A DNA stretch of 64,000 nucleotides from Mucilaginibacter lappiensis (GCF_900155965.1 NZ_FTMG01000011.1:164871-228870), one strand, 5' to 3'. Positions 26,498 through 36,013 are shown, counted from the first letter of the stretch. Notes: generated by a model not told the origin, from the sequence alone. Numbers and translations: made by a program.

Positions 26498-27676
26498 TTA
26501 AACCGCTTGCTTATTCAACATAAACTCCTCGTCAGCAGGGAAATTCTTAAAGATCAATTCATAGGCGATTTTTATCCATATAATAATACATGGCCATGCC
26601 TTCATAGCGAGGCTGCTCATCCATTCCCTGGCTGGTCCTGGGAAAGCATCACTGGGACCTAAACCGGTAATAACCAATAGCAACACCAACATCACCATAT
26701 TGAAAGTGGTAAAAGGCTTATCCTGCATCATTGTATAAATTACGGCACCTGCTGTAGCTATAATGTAAGTAGGGTGTTCGGACCCGGTACTAAACAGAAC
26801 AACCATCAACAGGGCAGAACATAATACCTGTAATTGAAATTTCAGAGAGCTAAATTGTTTAAACCGGAGCAGCGGGATAGCAAAAATAATGGCCCCGGCT
26901 ATCAGGAAAGGGGTATTAGGCAGGGCTGCATTTTGAGTTAAACGACGCGCTACACCCATAATACACCAATCTATACTGCCGGTTAAACTTACGTTCATGG
27001 AGTTTTTAAGGTTTAACTCATGAAACCAGTCCTGATAGGATTGGATAATATAATGAGGACTGGAGATGAGCATGGGTAGGGCAAACATAACACCAGCCCA
27101 TACCGCTGTACTAACGATAAACTTTAATTTATTACGGGAGAAAAGAAAAAACGCCAGACCAACTACCGGGTAAAACTTTATTAAAGTACCTGCTACAATT
27201 AATAGAGTAGCCCATTCATCCTTGCTCTTTTTTACCAGCATAAAGCTTATAATAATAATGGCCGCTATAAAGGCATTGATCTGCATGTAATGCGAGGTAT
27301 TGGAAAACTCAATAACACATAACAAAAGGATGGCTGTTTTTATCCGCTTGTTAAATGGCAGCAGATGTACGGCCAGCAGAAAAGCAAGCGCGTTAAGTAT
27401 TTGCCATAGCAAAAAACCCACCGCTTCTGATGGGATGGCGAATGGAGCTACCAATATGGTAAACGTAGGCCCGTACAAAAATACATCAGAATATTCTGCC
27501 GGATACAATAAATATAAGTTTAAGCCTGCCCTGGCATGGTAATAAGCCTGGCGGAATATGAGGTAGTTATTATCAATATGCCTGAAGTATTTAAATTGCC
27601 AGCAGTAAACCGCAACTGCTAGATATAACACCCAAACCCATTGATAGCCGGTTAAATAAAGAAACCTTTTTGTCAT
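26498..27676 (-). CDS. GT87 (DUF2029) family membrane glycosyltransferase
   Basis: 392 residues with about ten membrane helices. It has the GT87/DUF2029 layout of polyprenyl-phosphate-mannose-dependent mannosyltransferases: a first loop with RHIDNNYLIFRQAYYHARAG, a LNLYLLYPAEYSDVFLYGPTF stretch and a TLIKFYPVVGLAFFLFSRNK segment. The D-x-x and R residues of the first loop fit a GT-C catalytic loop. Probably a mannosyl or arabinosyl transferase for lipid or cell-wall glycan. It converges with the histidine kinase gene, 7 nt apart. Confidence 0.75.
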   Translation of the reverse strand: MTKRFLYLTGYQWVWVLYLAVAVYCWQFKYFRHIDNNYLIFRQAYYHARAGLNLYLLYPAEYSDVFLYGPTFTILVAPFAIPSEAVGFLLWQILNALAFLLAVHLLPFNKRIKTAILLLCVIEFSNTSHYMQINAFIAAIIIISFMLVKKSKDEWATLLIVAGTLIKFYPVVGLAFFLFSRNKLKFIVSTAVWAGVMFALPMLISSPHYIIQSYQDWFHELNLKNSMNVSLTGSIDWCIMGVARRLTQNAALPNTPFLIAGAIIFAIPLLRFKQFSSLKFQLQVLCSALLMVVLFSTGSEHPTYIIATAGAVIYTMMQDKPFTTFNMVMLVLLLVITGLGPSDAFPGPAREWMSSLAMKAWPCIIIWIKIAYELIFKNFPADEEFMLNKQAV

Positions 27677-27743
27677 TGCAAGTAACTGTGATAATTGTAA
27701 TCGACAAAAGTATTGATAAAAAAGATATTGGATTTAATTTGTT

Positions 27744-28442
27744 TTATTGAGCATAGGCAATGGTGGCAATGCTTAACTTAAGTCCGGGTATTTTTAACAG
27801 TTCGATGCCACAGGCTTCCAGAGTCGATCCTGTAGTTACAATATCATCAACCAGCAGAATGTGTTTGTCGATTAATCTTTCGGGATGTTTGATCATAAAT
27901 ACGTCCTGCATATTCTCAAAACGGGCAAAGCGCGACTTATGGGTTTGTGTTGCCGTGGCTACCGAACGCTGTAAATTATCATCTTCTACAATAGCAGGTA
28001 GTTTTTCAGCAAGACCTTCGGCAAAGCGGGTACTTTGATTGTATCCACGTTCCCGCATCCGTTTTTTGTGCAGTGGGACAGGGATGATCAGATCTACAGT
28101 ATTAAAAATGGGGTTTTCAGCTAATTGAATTCCCGCCATGTTGCCTAATAAGTTACCTATCCGTTGCATGCCTTTATATTTAAAATGATGCATCAGGTTT
28201 TGAATCTTGCCGCCTTTGGTGAAATAATATAGGGCGTAAGCCGCTTCAACTTTTAGTTTGCCATAAAATTGTTGGGCAACAATATTGTCGGCCTGTAAAT
28301 GAAAGTTGGTATAGGGCAAATTATACCGGCAATCAGAGCAAATAATATACTCGTTGGCTACAAGGCTGACTTGGCAGGCCGGACATAGTTCGGGAAAAAG
28401 CAGTGAAACAAAATCGGACAGGTAGCCACGCAGCAATTTCAT
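27744..28442 (-). CDS. ComF-family phosphoribosyltransferase-like protein
   Basis: 232 residues. An N-terminal zinc-ribbon (CPACQVSL and CSDCRYNLPY) precedes a type I phosphoribosyltransferase fold with IIPVPLHKKRMRERGYNQ and the PRPP loop HILLVDDIVTTGSTLEACG. ComF homologues help DNA uptake in naturally competent bacteria, but most, as here, lie outside competence clusters and their exact role is unclear. It is in a minus-strand group, 23 nt downstream of rlmN. Confidence 0.88.
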   Translation of the reverse strand: MKLLRGYLSDFVSLLFPELCPACQVSLVANEYIICSDCRYNLPYTNFHLQADNIVAQQFYGKLKVEAAYALYYFTKGGKIQNLMHHFKYKGMQRIGNLLGNMAGIQLAENPIFNTVDLIIPVPLHKKRMRERGYNQSTRFAEGLAEKLPAIVEDDNLQRSVATATQTHKSRFARFENMQDVFMIKHPERLIDKHILLVDDIVTTGSTLEACGIELLKIPGLKLSIATIAYAQ

Positions 28443-28465
28443 GCCGTTAATTTAAGACGGAAATT

Positions 28466-29533
28466 TTAAACTTCGGTAACTTTTGCTTTTTCTTTAATGG
28501 CTAATTGTCCACAAGCGGCGTCAATATCCTTACCCCGGCTGCGGCGAAGGTGTGTATTGATACCTTGCTTTTGCAGATAAGCGGCAAAAGCTTCTACCTT
28601 ATCTTCACCAGCATTGATATAGCTGGCAAAAGCAATAGGGTTATATTCAATGATATTTACCTTACAGGGCAGGTGTTTGCAAAATTTAGCCAGCTCCACA
28701 GCATCCTGTATCCCGTCATTAACACCATCAAAAATAATGTATTCGTATGTTACCGGGTTCTTGGTTTTGGCGTAGTAATATTTTAATGCCTCGGCCAATG
28801 CCTTTAATGAGTTTTGCTCGTTAATAGGCATTATGGCATTACGTTTTTCGTCATTCGCGGCGTGTAACGACAAGGCAAGGTTAAATTTTACCTGGTCGTC
28901 GCCCAGTTTTTTGATCATTTTGGCAATGCCTGCTGTGGAAACGGTGATCCTTTTTGCCGACATGTTCAATCCGTCCTCGGCAGTAATGCGTTCAACAGAT
29001 TTCATCATATTGGCATAATTAAGCAAAGGCTCGCCCATACCCATGTATACGATGTTGGATAATGGAACGCCATAGTTTTCACGTGCCTGCTTGTCTATCA
29101 GAACAACCTGGTCGTAAATTTCATCAGGATTAAGGTTTCTTTTGCGCTCCATGTACCCTGTGGCGCAGAACTTACAGGTAAGGCTGCAGCCCACTTGCGA
29201 TGATACACAGGCCGTCATCCGGCCCGGAGTTGGAATTAAAACTCCCTCAATTAGATGAGTATCATGTAAAATAAAAGAATTTTTTATAGTTTTATCAGCA
29301 CTAACCTGTGATGAATTTATTTTAACGTTGTTAATAACAAAATTTTCGTCAAGTTTGGAGCGCAGTTCTTTTGAAATATTGCTCATTTCGTTGAAAGAGA
29401 AGCACGATTTTTTCCAAAGCCATTCATAAATTTGTTTAGCCCTGAAACTTTTTTCCCCCATACGGATAAAATGCTCCTGCAAGGCTTCCAAACCGAGGCT
29501 ACGGATGTCTATTTTATCTTTTACATTATTCAC
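28466..29533 (-). CDS. rlmN: 23S rRNA (adenine-2503-C2)-methyltransferase
   Basis: 355 residues. A radical-SAM enzyme that methylates C2 of A2503 in 23S rRNA and A37 of some tRNAs. The cluster motif CSLTCKFCATG (Cys-x3-Cys-x2-Cys, near residue 115-125) and the C-terminal GKDIDAACGQLA, whose Cys carries the methyl group, are both present. The start is GTG at 29533. The -7 box ends only 4 nt upstream, so translation probably begins at or beside the transcript start. Confidence 0.96.
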   Translation of the reverse strand: MNNVKDKIDIRSLGLEALQEHFIRMGEKSFRAKQIYEWLWKKSCFSFNEMSNISKELRSKLDENFVINNVKINSSQVSADKTIKNSFILHDTHLIEGVLIPTPGRMTACVSSQVGCSLTCKFCATGYMERKRNLNPDEIYDQVVLIDKQARENYGVPLSNIVYMGMGEPLLNYANMMKSVERITAEDGLNMSAKRITVSTAGIAKMIKKLGDDQVKFNLALSLHAANDEKRNAIMPINEQNSLKALAEALKYYYAKTKNPVTYEYIIFDGVNDGIQDAVELAKFCKHLPCKVNIIEYNPIAFASYINAGEDKVEAFAAYLQKQGINTHLRRSRGKDIDAACGQLAIKEKAKVTEV

Positions 29534-29537
29534 AATG

Positions 29538-29545
29538 CAAAAGTA
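29538..29545 (-). promoter_or_regulatory. rlmN -7 box (minus strand)
   Basis: On the minus strand TACTTTTG fits TAnnTTTG. Exactly 4 nt separate it from the GTG start, the same gap seen for purQ and gatA. No -33 TTTG is clear. Confidence 0.5.
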
Positions 29546-29625
29546 CTTAAATTTAAAAAAATCTGTCTTATTTTAAAGTCATTCTTTTAAATGATAAAAA
29601 AACATAACTAAAAGTTAATTGTAAT

Positions 29626-29633
29626 TAATTTTG
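29626..29633 (+). promoter_or_regulatory. Promoter -7 box for the amidohydrolase gene
   Basis: TAATTTTG at 29626-29633 fits TAnnTTTG and gives a leader of about 50 nt before the ATG at 29688. It is divergent from the rlmN box across the 154-nt gap. Confidence 0.5.
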
Positions 29634-29687
29634 TAGGGTTGTTTTAAAAGAAAAACGTTTTGAGATAGATACTAAGTGATATAATTA

Positions 29688-30854
29688 ATGAAAAGTTTTA
29701 GAGCCGATTACGTTTTTCCAATTTTTGCCGATCCTATTAAGAATGGAATAGTTACTGTTGATGATCAGGGTAAAATCATTTCAGTTACAGACCACAATAC
29801 CCCTCCCGATGGCCCCGTTGAAAAACTAAGCGGTATTATTTGCCCGGGGTTTGTAAATACCCACTGCCATGTTGAGCTTTCGCATCTGAAAGATAAAATA
29901 ACTCCTAAAGGCGGATTGGTGAAGTTTATAAAAGATATACAGGCAACCCGTAAAGCTGATGATAAAGAAATATCAGATGCCATTCAAAAAGCCGATGAGG
30001 AAATGTACACCAACGGTATTGTAGCGGTAGGCGATGTCTCCAATAGCAATGCCAGCATTCCTGTTAAAACTGCCAGCAAGCTGTACTACCATACTTTTAT
30101 TGAAACCTTTGGCTTTTTGCCGCAAAATGCCCAGGCTATTTTTGATAAAGCCATGGAGCTTATGCAGGAATTTAAGCCGCAGTCGTGTTCTATTACACCT
30201 CATGCACCATATTCGGTATCCAAAGAGCTTTTTAAACTAATCCGGAAGCATAGTGATGCCGAACCAAACCTCATTAGCATCCACAACCAGGAGTGCGAAG
30301 ACGAAAATAAATTCTATCGTTATAAACTGGGTGGCTTTATTGAGCTTTATGAGCATTTTGGTATCGATATCAGTCATTTTAAACCACAGGCTCGTAACTC
30401 GTTGCAATCTATTATTCCTTTATTAACCAATAAACAACAGGTTTTACTGGTTCATAACACCTGTACCAATTTAAAGGACATCTACTTTATAAAACGTTTT
30501 GACCGTAAAATAAATTGGTGTTTTTGCCCTAATGCCAATTTGTACATTGAAAATCGCCTTCCGAAAATACCTCTCTTTATCGATCAGGGTTTTAACATTA
30601 CATTAGGTACCGATAGCCTGGCATCAAACGATAGTTTGTGTATACTGAGCGAAATGCGTACCATCCAAAAAAAGTTTCCGGCTATCAGCACGGCTAAATT
30701 ACTGGAGTGGGCTACTATAAACGGAGCTTCGTTTTTAGGTATCGATGATGAAAAGGGAACGCTTGAGCCAGGCAAAACACCCGGACTAAACCTGATAACC
30801 GGTTTAGACGGCTTAAAGATCACTCCCGAAAGCAAGGTCAGGAAATTAGTTTAA
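29688..30854 (+). CDS. Metal-dependent amidohydrolase (ATZ/TRZ, SsnA-like)
   Basis: 388 residues. The amidohydrolase-fold metal ligands are visible: CPGFVNTHCHVELSHL (His-x-His), TPHAPYSVS, SIHNQECEDE and LGTDSLASNDSL (metal Asp). The family deaminates or dechlorinates heterocycles; close relatives include SsnA and aminodeoxyfutalosine deaminase of the futalosine menaquinone route. The substrate cannot be set from sequence alone. It diverges from rlmN with its own promoter box. Confidence 0.85.
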   Translation: MKSFRADYVFPIFADPIKNGIVTVDDQGKIISVTDHNTPPDGPVEKLSGIICPGFVNTHCHVELSHLKDKITPKGGLVKFIKDIQATRKADDKEISDAIQKADEEMYTNGIVAVGDVSNSNASIPVKTASKLYYHTFIETFGFLPQNAQAIFDKAMELMQEFKPQSCSITPHAPYSVSKELFKLIRKHSDAEPNLISIHNQECEDENKFYRYKLGGFIELYEHFGIDISHFKPQARNSLQSIIPLLTNKQQVLLVHNTCTNLKDIYFIKRFDRKINWCFCPNANLYIENRLPKIPLFIDQGFNITLGTDSLASNDSLCILSEMRTIQKKFPAISTAKLLEWATINGASFLGIDDEKGTLEPGKTPGLNLITGLDGLKITPESKVRKLV

Positions 30855-31156
30855 TAAGTTGATCAGGTTAGAATGGATTAAATTTGTACCTAATGGTAGG
30901 GTAACCACAAATTAATGTATAGCCTTGGGTTGACTCAATTGACAAAAAGATGGGTTTACATGGTTTACACTTTTTATGGTTAATGCGTATTTAAATCATT
31001 TATAATCAATTACTTGTGTATTTATTCCAGAAAAAAGTGTAAACCATGTTTTTGTATAAGTATTATTGGCTAAACGTCAATTCAAAAATGATACGACACT
31101 AGATTATCATATAAAACTTGATCAACATAATCCAACTCAATCAACTCTTAAAATCA
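30855..31156. repeat. Gap with two nested inverted repeats before acyP
   Basis: This 302-nt stretch has no gene. Outer arms (30856-30880 and 31118-31148) carry TTGATCA/TTGATT words and pair loosely. Inside, ACATGGTTTACACTTTTT (30958-30975) pairs perfectly over 18 bp with 31032-31049, separated by 56 nt of A/T-rich sequence. The inner pair is not made of iterated words and could be two facing protein-binding sites. Confidence 0.7.
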
Positions 31157-31438
31157 ATGACAAAGCATCTCGATATCACTGTTAAAGGAAAAGTTCAGGG
31201 CGTTTTTTACCGCAAAGCAACCAAGGCTGTGGCCGATCAGTTAGGGGTAAGGGGCTTTGTTAAAAATGAACCCAATGGTGATGTTTTTATAGCTGCCGAA
31301 GCCGACGATACTATGCTCGAAATGTTTATGGAATGGTGTAATGAAGGGCCCCAAGATGCCGAAGTAACTTCTGTAGAAAGCCATGAGGGCGAATTAAAAA
31401 ACTATCGTAATTTTGAGGTTGTAAAAAGAGCCCTGTAG
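31157..31438 (+). CDS. acyP: Acylphosphatase
   Basis: 93 residues. Hydrolyses acyl phosphates such as carbamoyl or 1,3-bisphosphoglycerate. The acylphosphatase motif is complete: GKVQGVFYRKATKAVADQLG (catalytic Arg in the phosphate loop) and GFVKNEPNGDVFI (catalytic Asn). The ATG at 31157 gives the usual length; earlier in-frame starts lie in the right arm of an inverted repeat. Confidence 0.93.
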   Translation: MTKHLDITVKGKVQGVFYRKATKAVADQLGVRGFVKNEPNGDVFIAAEADDTMLEMFMEWCNEGPQDAEVTSVESHEGELKNYRNFEVVKRAL

Positions 31439-31481
31439 TTTGCCGGGTTTTATTTGTTAACTACCATCCCAAACATCAACA

Positions 31482-33002
31482 TTGTCAACCGCTAAAAAAT
31501 TTGCCGGGCAAACGGCTATATACGGGTTAAGTACCATTATATCCCGTATGATATATTTTGTTCTTACTCCAATTTATACGCGTACTCTACCGGTTGGTGC
31601 TAACGGTATTTTTACCGCAATGTATGGCAACGCTTCTATTATCAATGCCATACTGGCTTTTGGCATGGAAACAACGTATTTCAGGTACCTGCAAAAAAGA
31701 AGTGATAATAAACAACAGGTGTACAACAATGCCTTTGGCGTAGTAATAGCCATCTCTGTCGTATTTTTAGCATTCTGTTTGCTTTTCCTGGATAATATTA
31801 TCAACTATATGCAAGCCGGCGTAGCTAAAGACCACGCCGATTATGCCTTTTATGTAAAAAGTTTTCTGGTAATTTTAGTGCTGGATGCTTTTTGTGTAAT
31901 ACCATTCGCCAAAATCAGAGCGGATGGGCGGCCGATTAAATATGCCGTAATTAAATGCGCCAATATTTTGTTTGTCATGTCGCTTAATCTGTTCTTTCTT
32001 TTTGGTGTGCCGTTTATCATTAAACATCATTTACCCGGAGGGATTTGGATGGCTGGTTGGTATAGGGAACATTGGGTTGGTTATGTGTTTTTGGCTAACG
32101 CCATAGCAAGTGTATTTACCATACTTTTATTGTTACCTGAGATACTAAAGCTAAGGTTAAGGTTTGATGGCACTATGCTTAAAGATATGTTTGTGTATAG
32201 TTGGCCGGTATTAGTAGCTAATATTTCTTTCATCATTAATGAATCATTAGATAAAGTGATGTTGAAACATATGCTGCCGCAAGCTATCAGTGATCAGCAA
32301 GTAGGTATTTATGGTCAATGTGCCAAAATAGCCCTGTTTCTGAGCATCTTTGTACAAGCGTTTAGGTTGGGGGCTGAGCCTTTCTTCTTTAGTCATGCAA
32401 AAAATAAAAACTCTGGCGATACCTATGCCCGTATCATGACTTATTTTGTAATTACGGTTTCTGTTATATGCGTAGGCCTCATTGCCAACGTAGATATATT
32501 GGCCTATATCATTGTTGGTAAGCAAATGCGCATGCATGCAGGGCATTTGGTACCTAATATATACTGGTCGGGGCTTGGAGTTATACCGCCTTTATTATTT
32601 GGTTATCTAAGTTTGGGTATTTACATGAATTTATCTGTATGGTATAAATTATCTGACCAAACCAAGTACGGATTGTATATATCTGGTATAGGTGCAATAC
32701 TAACCATTGCTTTAAATTGGTTTTTTATTCCCAAGTACAGCTACATGGCATCCGCATGGATCTCATTTGCGGCCTACGCCGTTATGATGGTACTGTCATA
32801 TATTTGGGGGCAGAAAAATTATCCGATACCTTATAATCTTAAAAAAGGACTAGCATATATTGGTGTATCAGCTATATTGGCATTTATATCATTTACGGTA
32901 TTTAAGCGTAATGTAATAATTGGCAATGTACTCCTGGTTTTATTTGCATCCACAGCTTTTTATTTTGAACGCAATCAATTAAAAACGATCTTTAAACGAT
33001 GA
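31482..33002 (+). CDS. Polysaccharide flippase (Wzx/MATE-type)
   Basis: 506 residues with about 12-14 membrane helices. It is an oligosaccharide-lipid flippase of the MOP superfamily: the opening AKKFAGQTAIYGLSTIISRMIYFVLTPIYTR and YGNASIINAILAFGMETTYFRYL are typical. It moves undecaprenyl-linked repeat units across the inner membrane. The start must be TTG at 31482: no ATG lies between it and the upstream in-frame stop, and the next Met would delete the first helix. It overlaps dut by 4 nt (ATGA). Confidence 0.88.
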   Translation: MSTAKKFAGQTAIYGLSTIISRMIYFVLTPIYTRTLPVGANGIFTAMYGNASIINAILAFGMETTYFRYLQKRSDNKQQVYNNAFGVVIAISVVFLAFCLLFLDNIINYMQAGVAKDHADYAFYVKSFLVILVLDAFCVIPFAKIRADGRPIKYAVIKCANILFVMSLNLFFLFGVPFIIKHHLPGGIWMAGWYREHWVGYVFLANAIASVFTILLLLPEILKLRLRFDGTMLKDMFVYSWPVLVANISFIINESLDKVMLKHMLPQAISDQQVGIYGQCAKIALFLSIFVQAFRLGAEPFFFSHAKNKNSGDTYARIMTYFVITVSVICVGLIANVDILAYIIVGKQMRMHAGHLVPNIYWSGLGVIPPLLFGYLSLGIYMNLSVWYKLSDQTKYGLYISGIGAILTIALNWFFIPKYSYMASAWISFAAYAVMMVLSYIWGQKNYPIPYNLKKGLAYIGVSAILAFISFTVFKRNVIIGNVLLVLFASTAFYFERNQLKTIFKR

Positions 33003-33433
33003 CCATCAGAATAATTAATAAGTCGAAAAATAGTTTGCCGGCATATGAAACCGCTCATGCCGCGGGTATGGATTTACGGGCGGATATTGAAGAGCAGGTA
33101 CAGTTAAAACCCATGGAGCGTAAACTCATTCCTACCGGTTTGTTTATAGAACTACCGGAAGGTTTTGAGGCGCAGATAAGGTCTCGCAGCGGGTTAGCGT
33201 TTAAGCACGGTATAGGTATTGTTAATTCGCCGGGTACTATTGACGCCGATTACCGCGGAGAGATCAAAGTACTGCTGATTAATTTTTCGACAGAGGTATT
33301 TGAGATCAACAATGGCGATCGTATTGCCCAAATGGTAGTTGCCCGGCATGAAACAGTAAGCTGGAATGAGGTGGAAGTATTAAACGAAACCACCAGGGGC
33401 GAAGGCGGTTTTGGCCATACGGCAGTGAAATAG
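32999..33433 (+). CDS. dut: Deoxyuridine 5'-triphosphate nucleotidohydrolase
   Basis: 144 residues. Hydrolyses dUTP to dUMP, keeping uracil out of DNA. All five trimeric dUTPase motifs are visible: AGMDLRADIEE, RSRSGLAFKHGI, NSPGTIDADYRGEIKVLLIN, GDRIAQMVVA and the C-terminal RGEGGFGHT lid. Full length. It is coupled to the flippase by a 4-nt overlap, an arrangement I recall from other Bacteroidota. Confidence 0.97.
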   Translation: MTIRIINKSKNSLPAYETAHAAGMDLRADIEEQVQLKPMERKLIPTGLFIELPEGFEAQIRSRSGLAFKHGIGIVNSPGTIDADYRGEIKVLLINFSTEVFEINNGDRIAQMVVARHETVSWNEVEVLNETTRGEGGFGHTAVK

Positions 33434-33579
33434 AAGCAAGAAGTTAGAATCAAGATATAAAGACAAGAAAACAACAAAGCATGAATGAGTTGGAATTAAG
33501 GTATAACAAAAACATGATCAAGGCAGGCATCAATTATGTAGTGACTATCTTGTTTCTTGGCTCTTGTTTCCTGCCTCTC
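33434..33579. repeat. Inverted repeat with CAAGAA words; right arm in a signal-peptide coding region
   Basis: The left arm 33434-33473 (GAAGCAAGAAGTTAGAATCA, then more CAAGA words) lies in the gap after dut. The right arm 33547-33579 has the complement GAGGCAGGAAACAAGAGCCA, then AGAAACAAGATA. The match is imperfect and needs gaps. The start GAGGCAGGAA is identical to that of the arm at 55443-55452. The right arm lies inside the TPR gene. Confidence 0.55.
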
Positions 33580-35244
33580 AAAGCAAGCGCGCAAAAGGTA
33601 ACCTCGGCCAAGCCGATGAGTCAGGCCGACAGTATGATGGTGAAGCAGCTTTTTTTCTCAGCCATACGCGAAAAAACCATCGAAAACTCCAAACGGGCAG
33701 GTGAAATGTTTGAGCGTATATTGCAGGCCGATCCTACAAACGACGCTTCGATGTTTGAGTTGGCTAACCTGAAACGGCAGCAGAATGATTATGCCGGGGC
33801 GCGGCCTTTATTGGAGAAAGCAGTTGCTCTTAGTCCGGATAATGAATGGTATTGGGTGGCTTTGGCAGATGATTATGAAAAAACCAATGCCATTGACAAG
33901 CTCGAAAATGTATTTAATCAACTCATCAGGATCAATCCGGATAAGCCTGATTATTATTTTGATAAAGCCAATGCCTATCTCATTTTAAAAAGATATGATG
34001 ATGCCCTTAAAGTGTATGATCAGCTGGAAAAAATTAATGGGCCCAGCGATGATATTTTGGCAAGCCGGCAAAAGATCTATTTAAAACAAGGCAAGATCGA
34101 CAAGGCAGCAGCTGAACTGGAGAAGGCTATTGTGGATAATCCGGGCCAGATGCGTTATTACCTCTTGCTGGCCGAAATTTATAATTCAAATGGATTGAAT
34201 GATAAGGCCTTAAAAGTTTTACTACAGGCCGAAAAACAAGATAATAATAACGGTATGGTACATTTGGCCCTGGCCGATGTTTACCGCGACAAAAAAAATA
34301 ACGATGCCTGCTTTAATGAATTGATGCTGGCGTTTGCAAACCCCGATGTGAGTATCGACCAAAAAGTAAATATCATTAGCGGGTACTTCCCCAAATTTCC
34401 TGAGCCTAATGCTAAAGCCAGTGCACTTGAACTAAGCCGGCTTTTAACGGTAGCACACCCTGCCGACGCCAAAGCTTATGCTATTTATGGCGATATGCTG
34501 TTGCAAAACACCAAATTAAAAGAGGCCAAAGCTGCTTACAAGAAATCAATTCAGTTGAATGAACAGGTATACATTGTACACGAGCAACTGGTACGGGTTG
34601 AACTGAGCGAAAATGATATAGACGCTACCATAAAGGATGGCGAAAACGCGCTTTCGTTATTCCCCAACCAGGGTTGGATGAACTATATGGTAGGGGTAGC
34701 CTGGGCGCAGAAAAAAGAGTATAAAAAAGCGCTTAATTACGCTACAAATGCAACTTCATTAGAAATTCAGGATAAGGATTTACTTTCGCTGAGCTTTTCG
34801 TTATTGGGCGATTGTTATCATAGTGTTAAAGATAACAAAAGTTCCGACGAGGCTTATGATAAGGCGTTAAGCTATAATCCGGATAATGCGTTTACATTAA
34901 ACAATTATGCCTATTATTTATCGTTAAGAAGTGAGCAACTGGATAAAGCCGCGCAAATGTCAGCTCGTTCCAATGAGCTTCAGCCCAACACCGCGTCGTT
35001 TGAAGATACGTATGCCTGGGTGCTTTTTAAGCAAAAGAAATATGCTGATGCAAAGGTGTGGATGTTGAAGGCACTGGCGCATGATAAAACGAATAGCGCT
35101 GCTCAATATGAGCACTATGGTGATATTTTGTTTTACCTTGGTAGTATAGATGAGGCCGTAGAAAACTGGAAAAAAGCTAAAAGTAACGGCGGTCAATCGC
35201 CGGTATTAGACCGTAAAATAAATGAGAAAAAATATAGCGAGTAA
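33514..35244 (+). CDS. Tetratricopeptide repeat protein, exported
   Basis: 576 residues from the ATG at 33514, which opens a signal peptide (core TILFLGSCFLPLKASA, then Q; a Cys inside the core is not a clear lipobox). The rest is about twelve TPR units (for example AGEMFERILQADPTNDASMFELANL and ARPLLEKAVALSPDNEWYWVALADDY), so a periplasmic scaffold for protein contacts. It sits between dut and the DUF4292 lipoprotein and overlaps the latter by 23 nt. The signal-peptide core is encoded by an apparent repeat arm. Confidence 0.85.
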   Translation: MIKAGINYVVTILFLGSCFLPLKASAQKVTSAKPMSQADSMMVKQLFFSAIREKTIENSKRAGEMFERILQADPTNDASMFELANLKRQQNDYAGARPLLEKAVALSPDNEWYWVALADDYEKTNAIDKLENVFNQLIRINPDKPDYYFDKANAYLILKRYDDALKVYDQLEKINGPSDDILASRQKIYLKQGKIDKAAAELEKAIVDNPGQMRYYLLLAEIYNSNGLNDKALKVLLQAEKQDNNNGMVHLALADVYRDKKNNDACFNELMLAFANPDVSIDQKVNIISGYFPKFPEPNAKASALELSRLLTVAHPADAKAYAIYGDMLLQNTKLKEAKAAYKKSIQLNEQVYIVHEQLVRVELSENDIDATIKDGENALSLFPNQGWMNYMVGVAWAQKKEYKKALNYATNATSLEIQDKDLLSLSFSLLGDCYHSVKDNKSSDEAYDKALSYNPDNAFTLNNYAYYLSLRSEQLDKAAQMSARSNELQPNTASFEDTYAWVLFKQKKYADAKVWMLKALAHDKTNSAAQYEHYGDILFYLGSIDEAVENWKKAKSNGGQSPVLDRKINEKKYSE

Positions 35245-36013
35245 GTTATTAATAGTGTGCTGCCTGTTGGTTATGGTGAGCTGTAAAGCCCGTAAACAGG
35301 TTTTGGTAGCCCGTAAAGCCGATTCATCGGCAAAGCCTGTTGATAATAAAATGAGCAGTAAGCTAAATGCTATCAGGGCAAAGCAGGTGAACTTTAACAC
35401 CTTTTCGGGTAAAGCAAAAACCAAGCTCAATATTAATGGTAACAGTAATGATGTTACCCTCAACATCCGTATTGAGCGCGATAAGAGGATATGGGTTTCC
35501 ATTACTGCCATTTTGGGGGTTGAGGCCGCCCGTGCACTGATCACACCTGACAGCATCTTGCTCATCAACCGTTTGCAGGGTGTGTATCTACGTAAGCCTT
35601 TTAGCTATGTATATAAATATGCCAGCACCCAGGTTAACTATAAAACGCTGGAGTCATTGCTGATTGGTAATGCCGTACCTGAATTAGTGAATGAAAAGGC
35701 CGAGCTAACTAACGCCGATGGTAACACCACCCTGAGCGGTAGTCTACAGGATTTGCTGTATAAACTGGTTTTAGGTGCCGATTTGAAAGTTACACAAACA
35801 AATTTGTCCAATCAAAGTGAAGGGCAATCGCTGCAGGTGACCAACAATAGCTTTATCCAGGCCACTAATCGCGTTATGCCATCACAAATAGATATCGCAT
35901 CAGTAGTAAAAGATAAAAAAATACAGGTTAATTTGCATTATACAAAGGCCGACTTTGACGTGCAGCAGGAATATCCATTCAATATCCCTGCTAATTACGA
36001 GCCGGCCAAATAA
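35222..36013 (+). CDS. DUF4292 lipoprotein
   Basis: 263 residues. A lipoprotein signal (LLIVCCLLVMVSC) gives a lipidated Cys. The mature region, with FNTFSGKAKTKLNING, RDKRIWVSITAILGVEAARALITPDSILLINR and the YKYASTQVNYKTLESLLIGN stretch, matches DUF4292, which is LolA/LolB-like and restricted to Bacteroidota. A role in lipoprotein placement is possible but unproven. It overlaps the TPR gene by 23 nt and is followed after 17 nt by the EnvC-like gene. Confidence 0.88.
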   Translation: MRKNIASKLLIVCCLLVMVSCKARKQVLVARKADSSAKPVDNKMSSKLNAIRAKQVNFNTFSGKAKTKLNINGNSNDVTLNIRIERDKRIWVSITAILGVEAARALITPDSILLINRLQGVYLRKPFSYVYKYASTQVNYKTLESLLIGNAVPELVNEKAELTNADGNTTLSGSLQDLLYKLVLGADLKVTQTNLSNQSEGQSLQVTNNSFIQATNRVMPSQIDIASVVKDKKIQVNLHYTKADFDVQQEYPFNIPANYEPAK

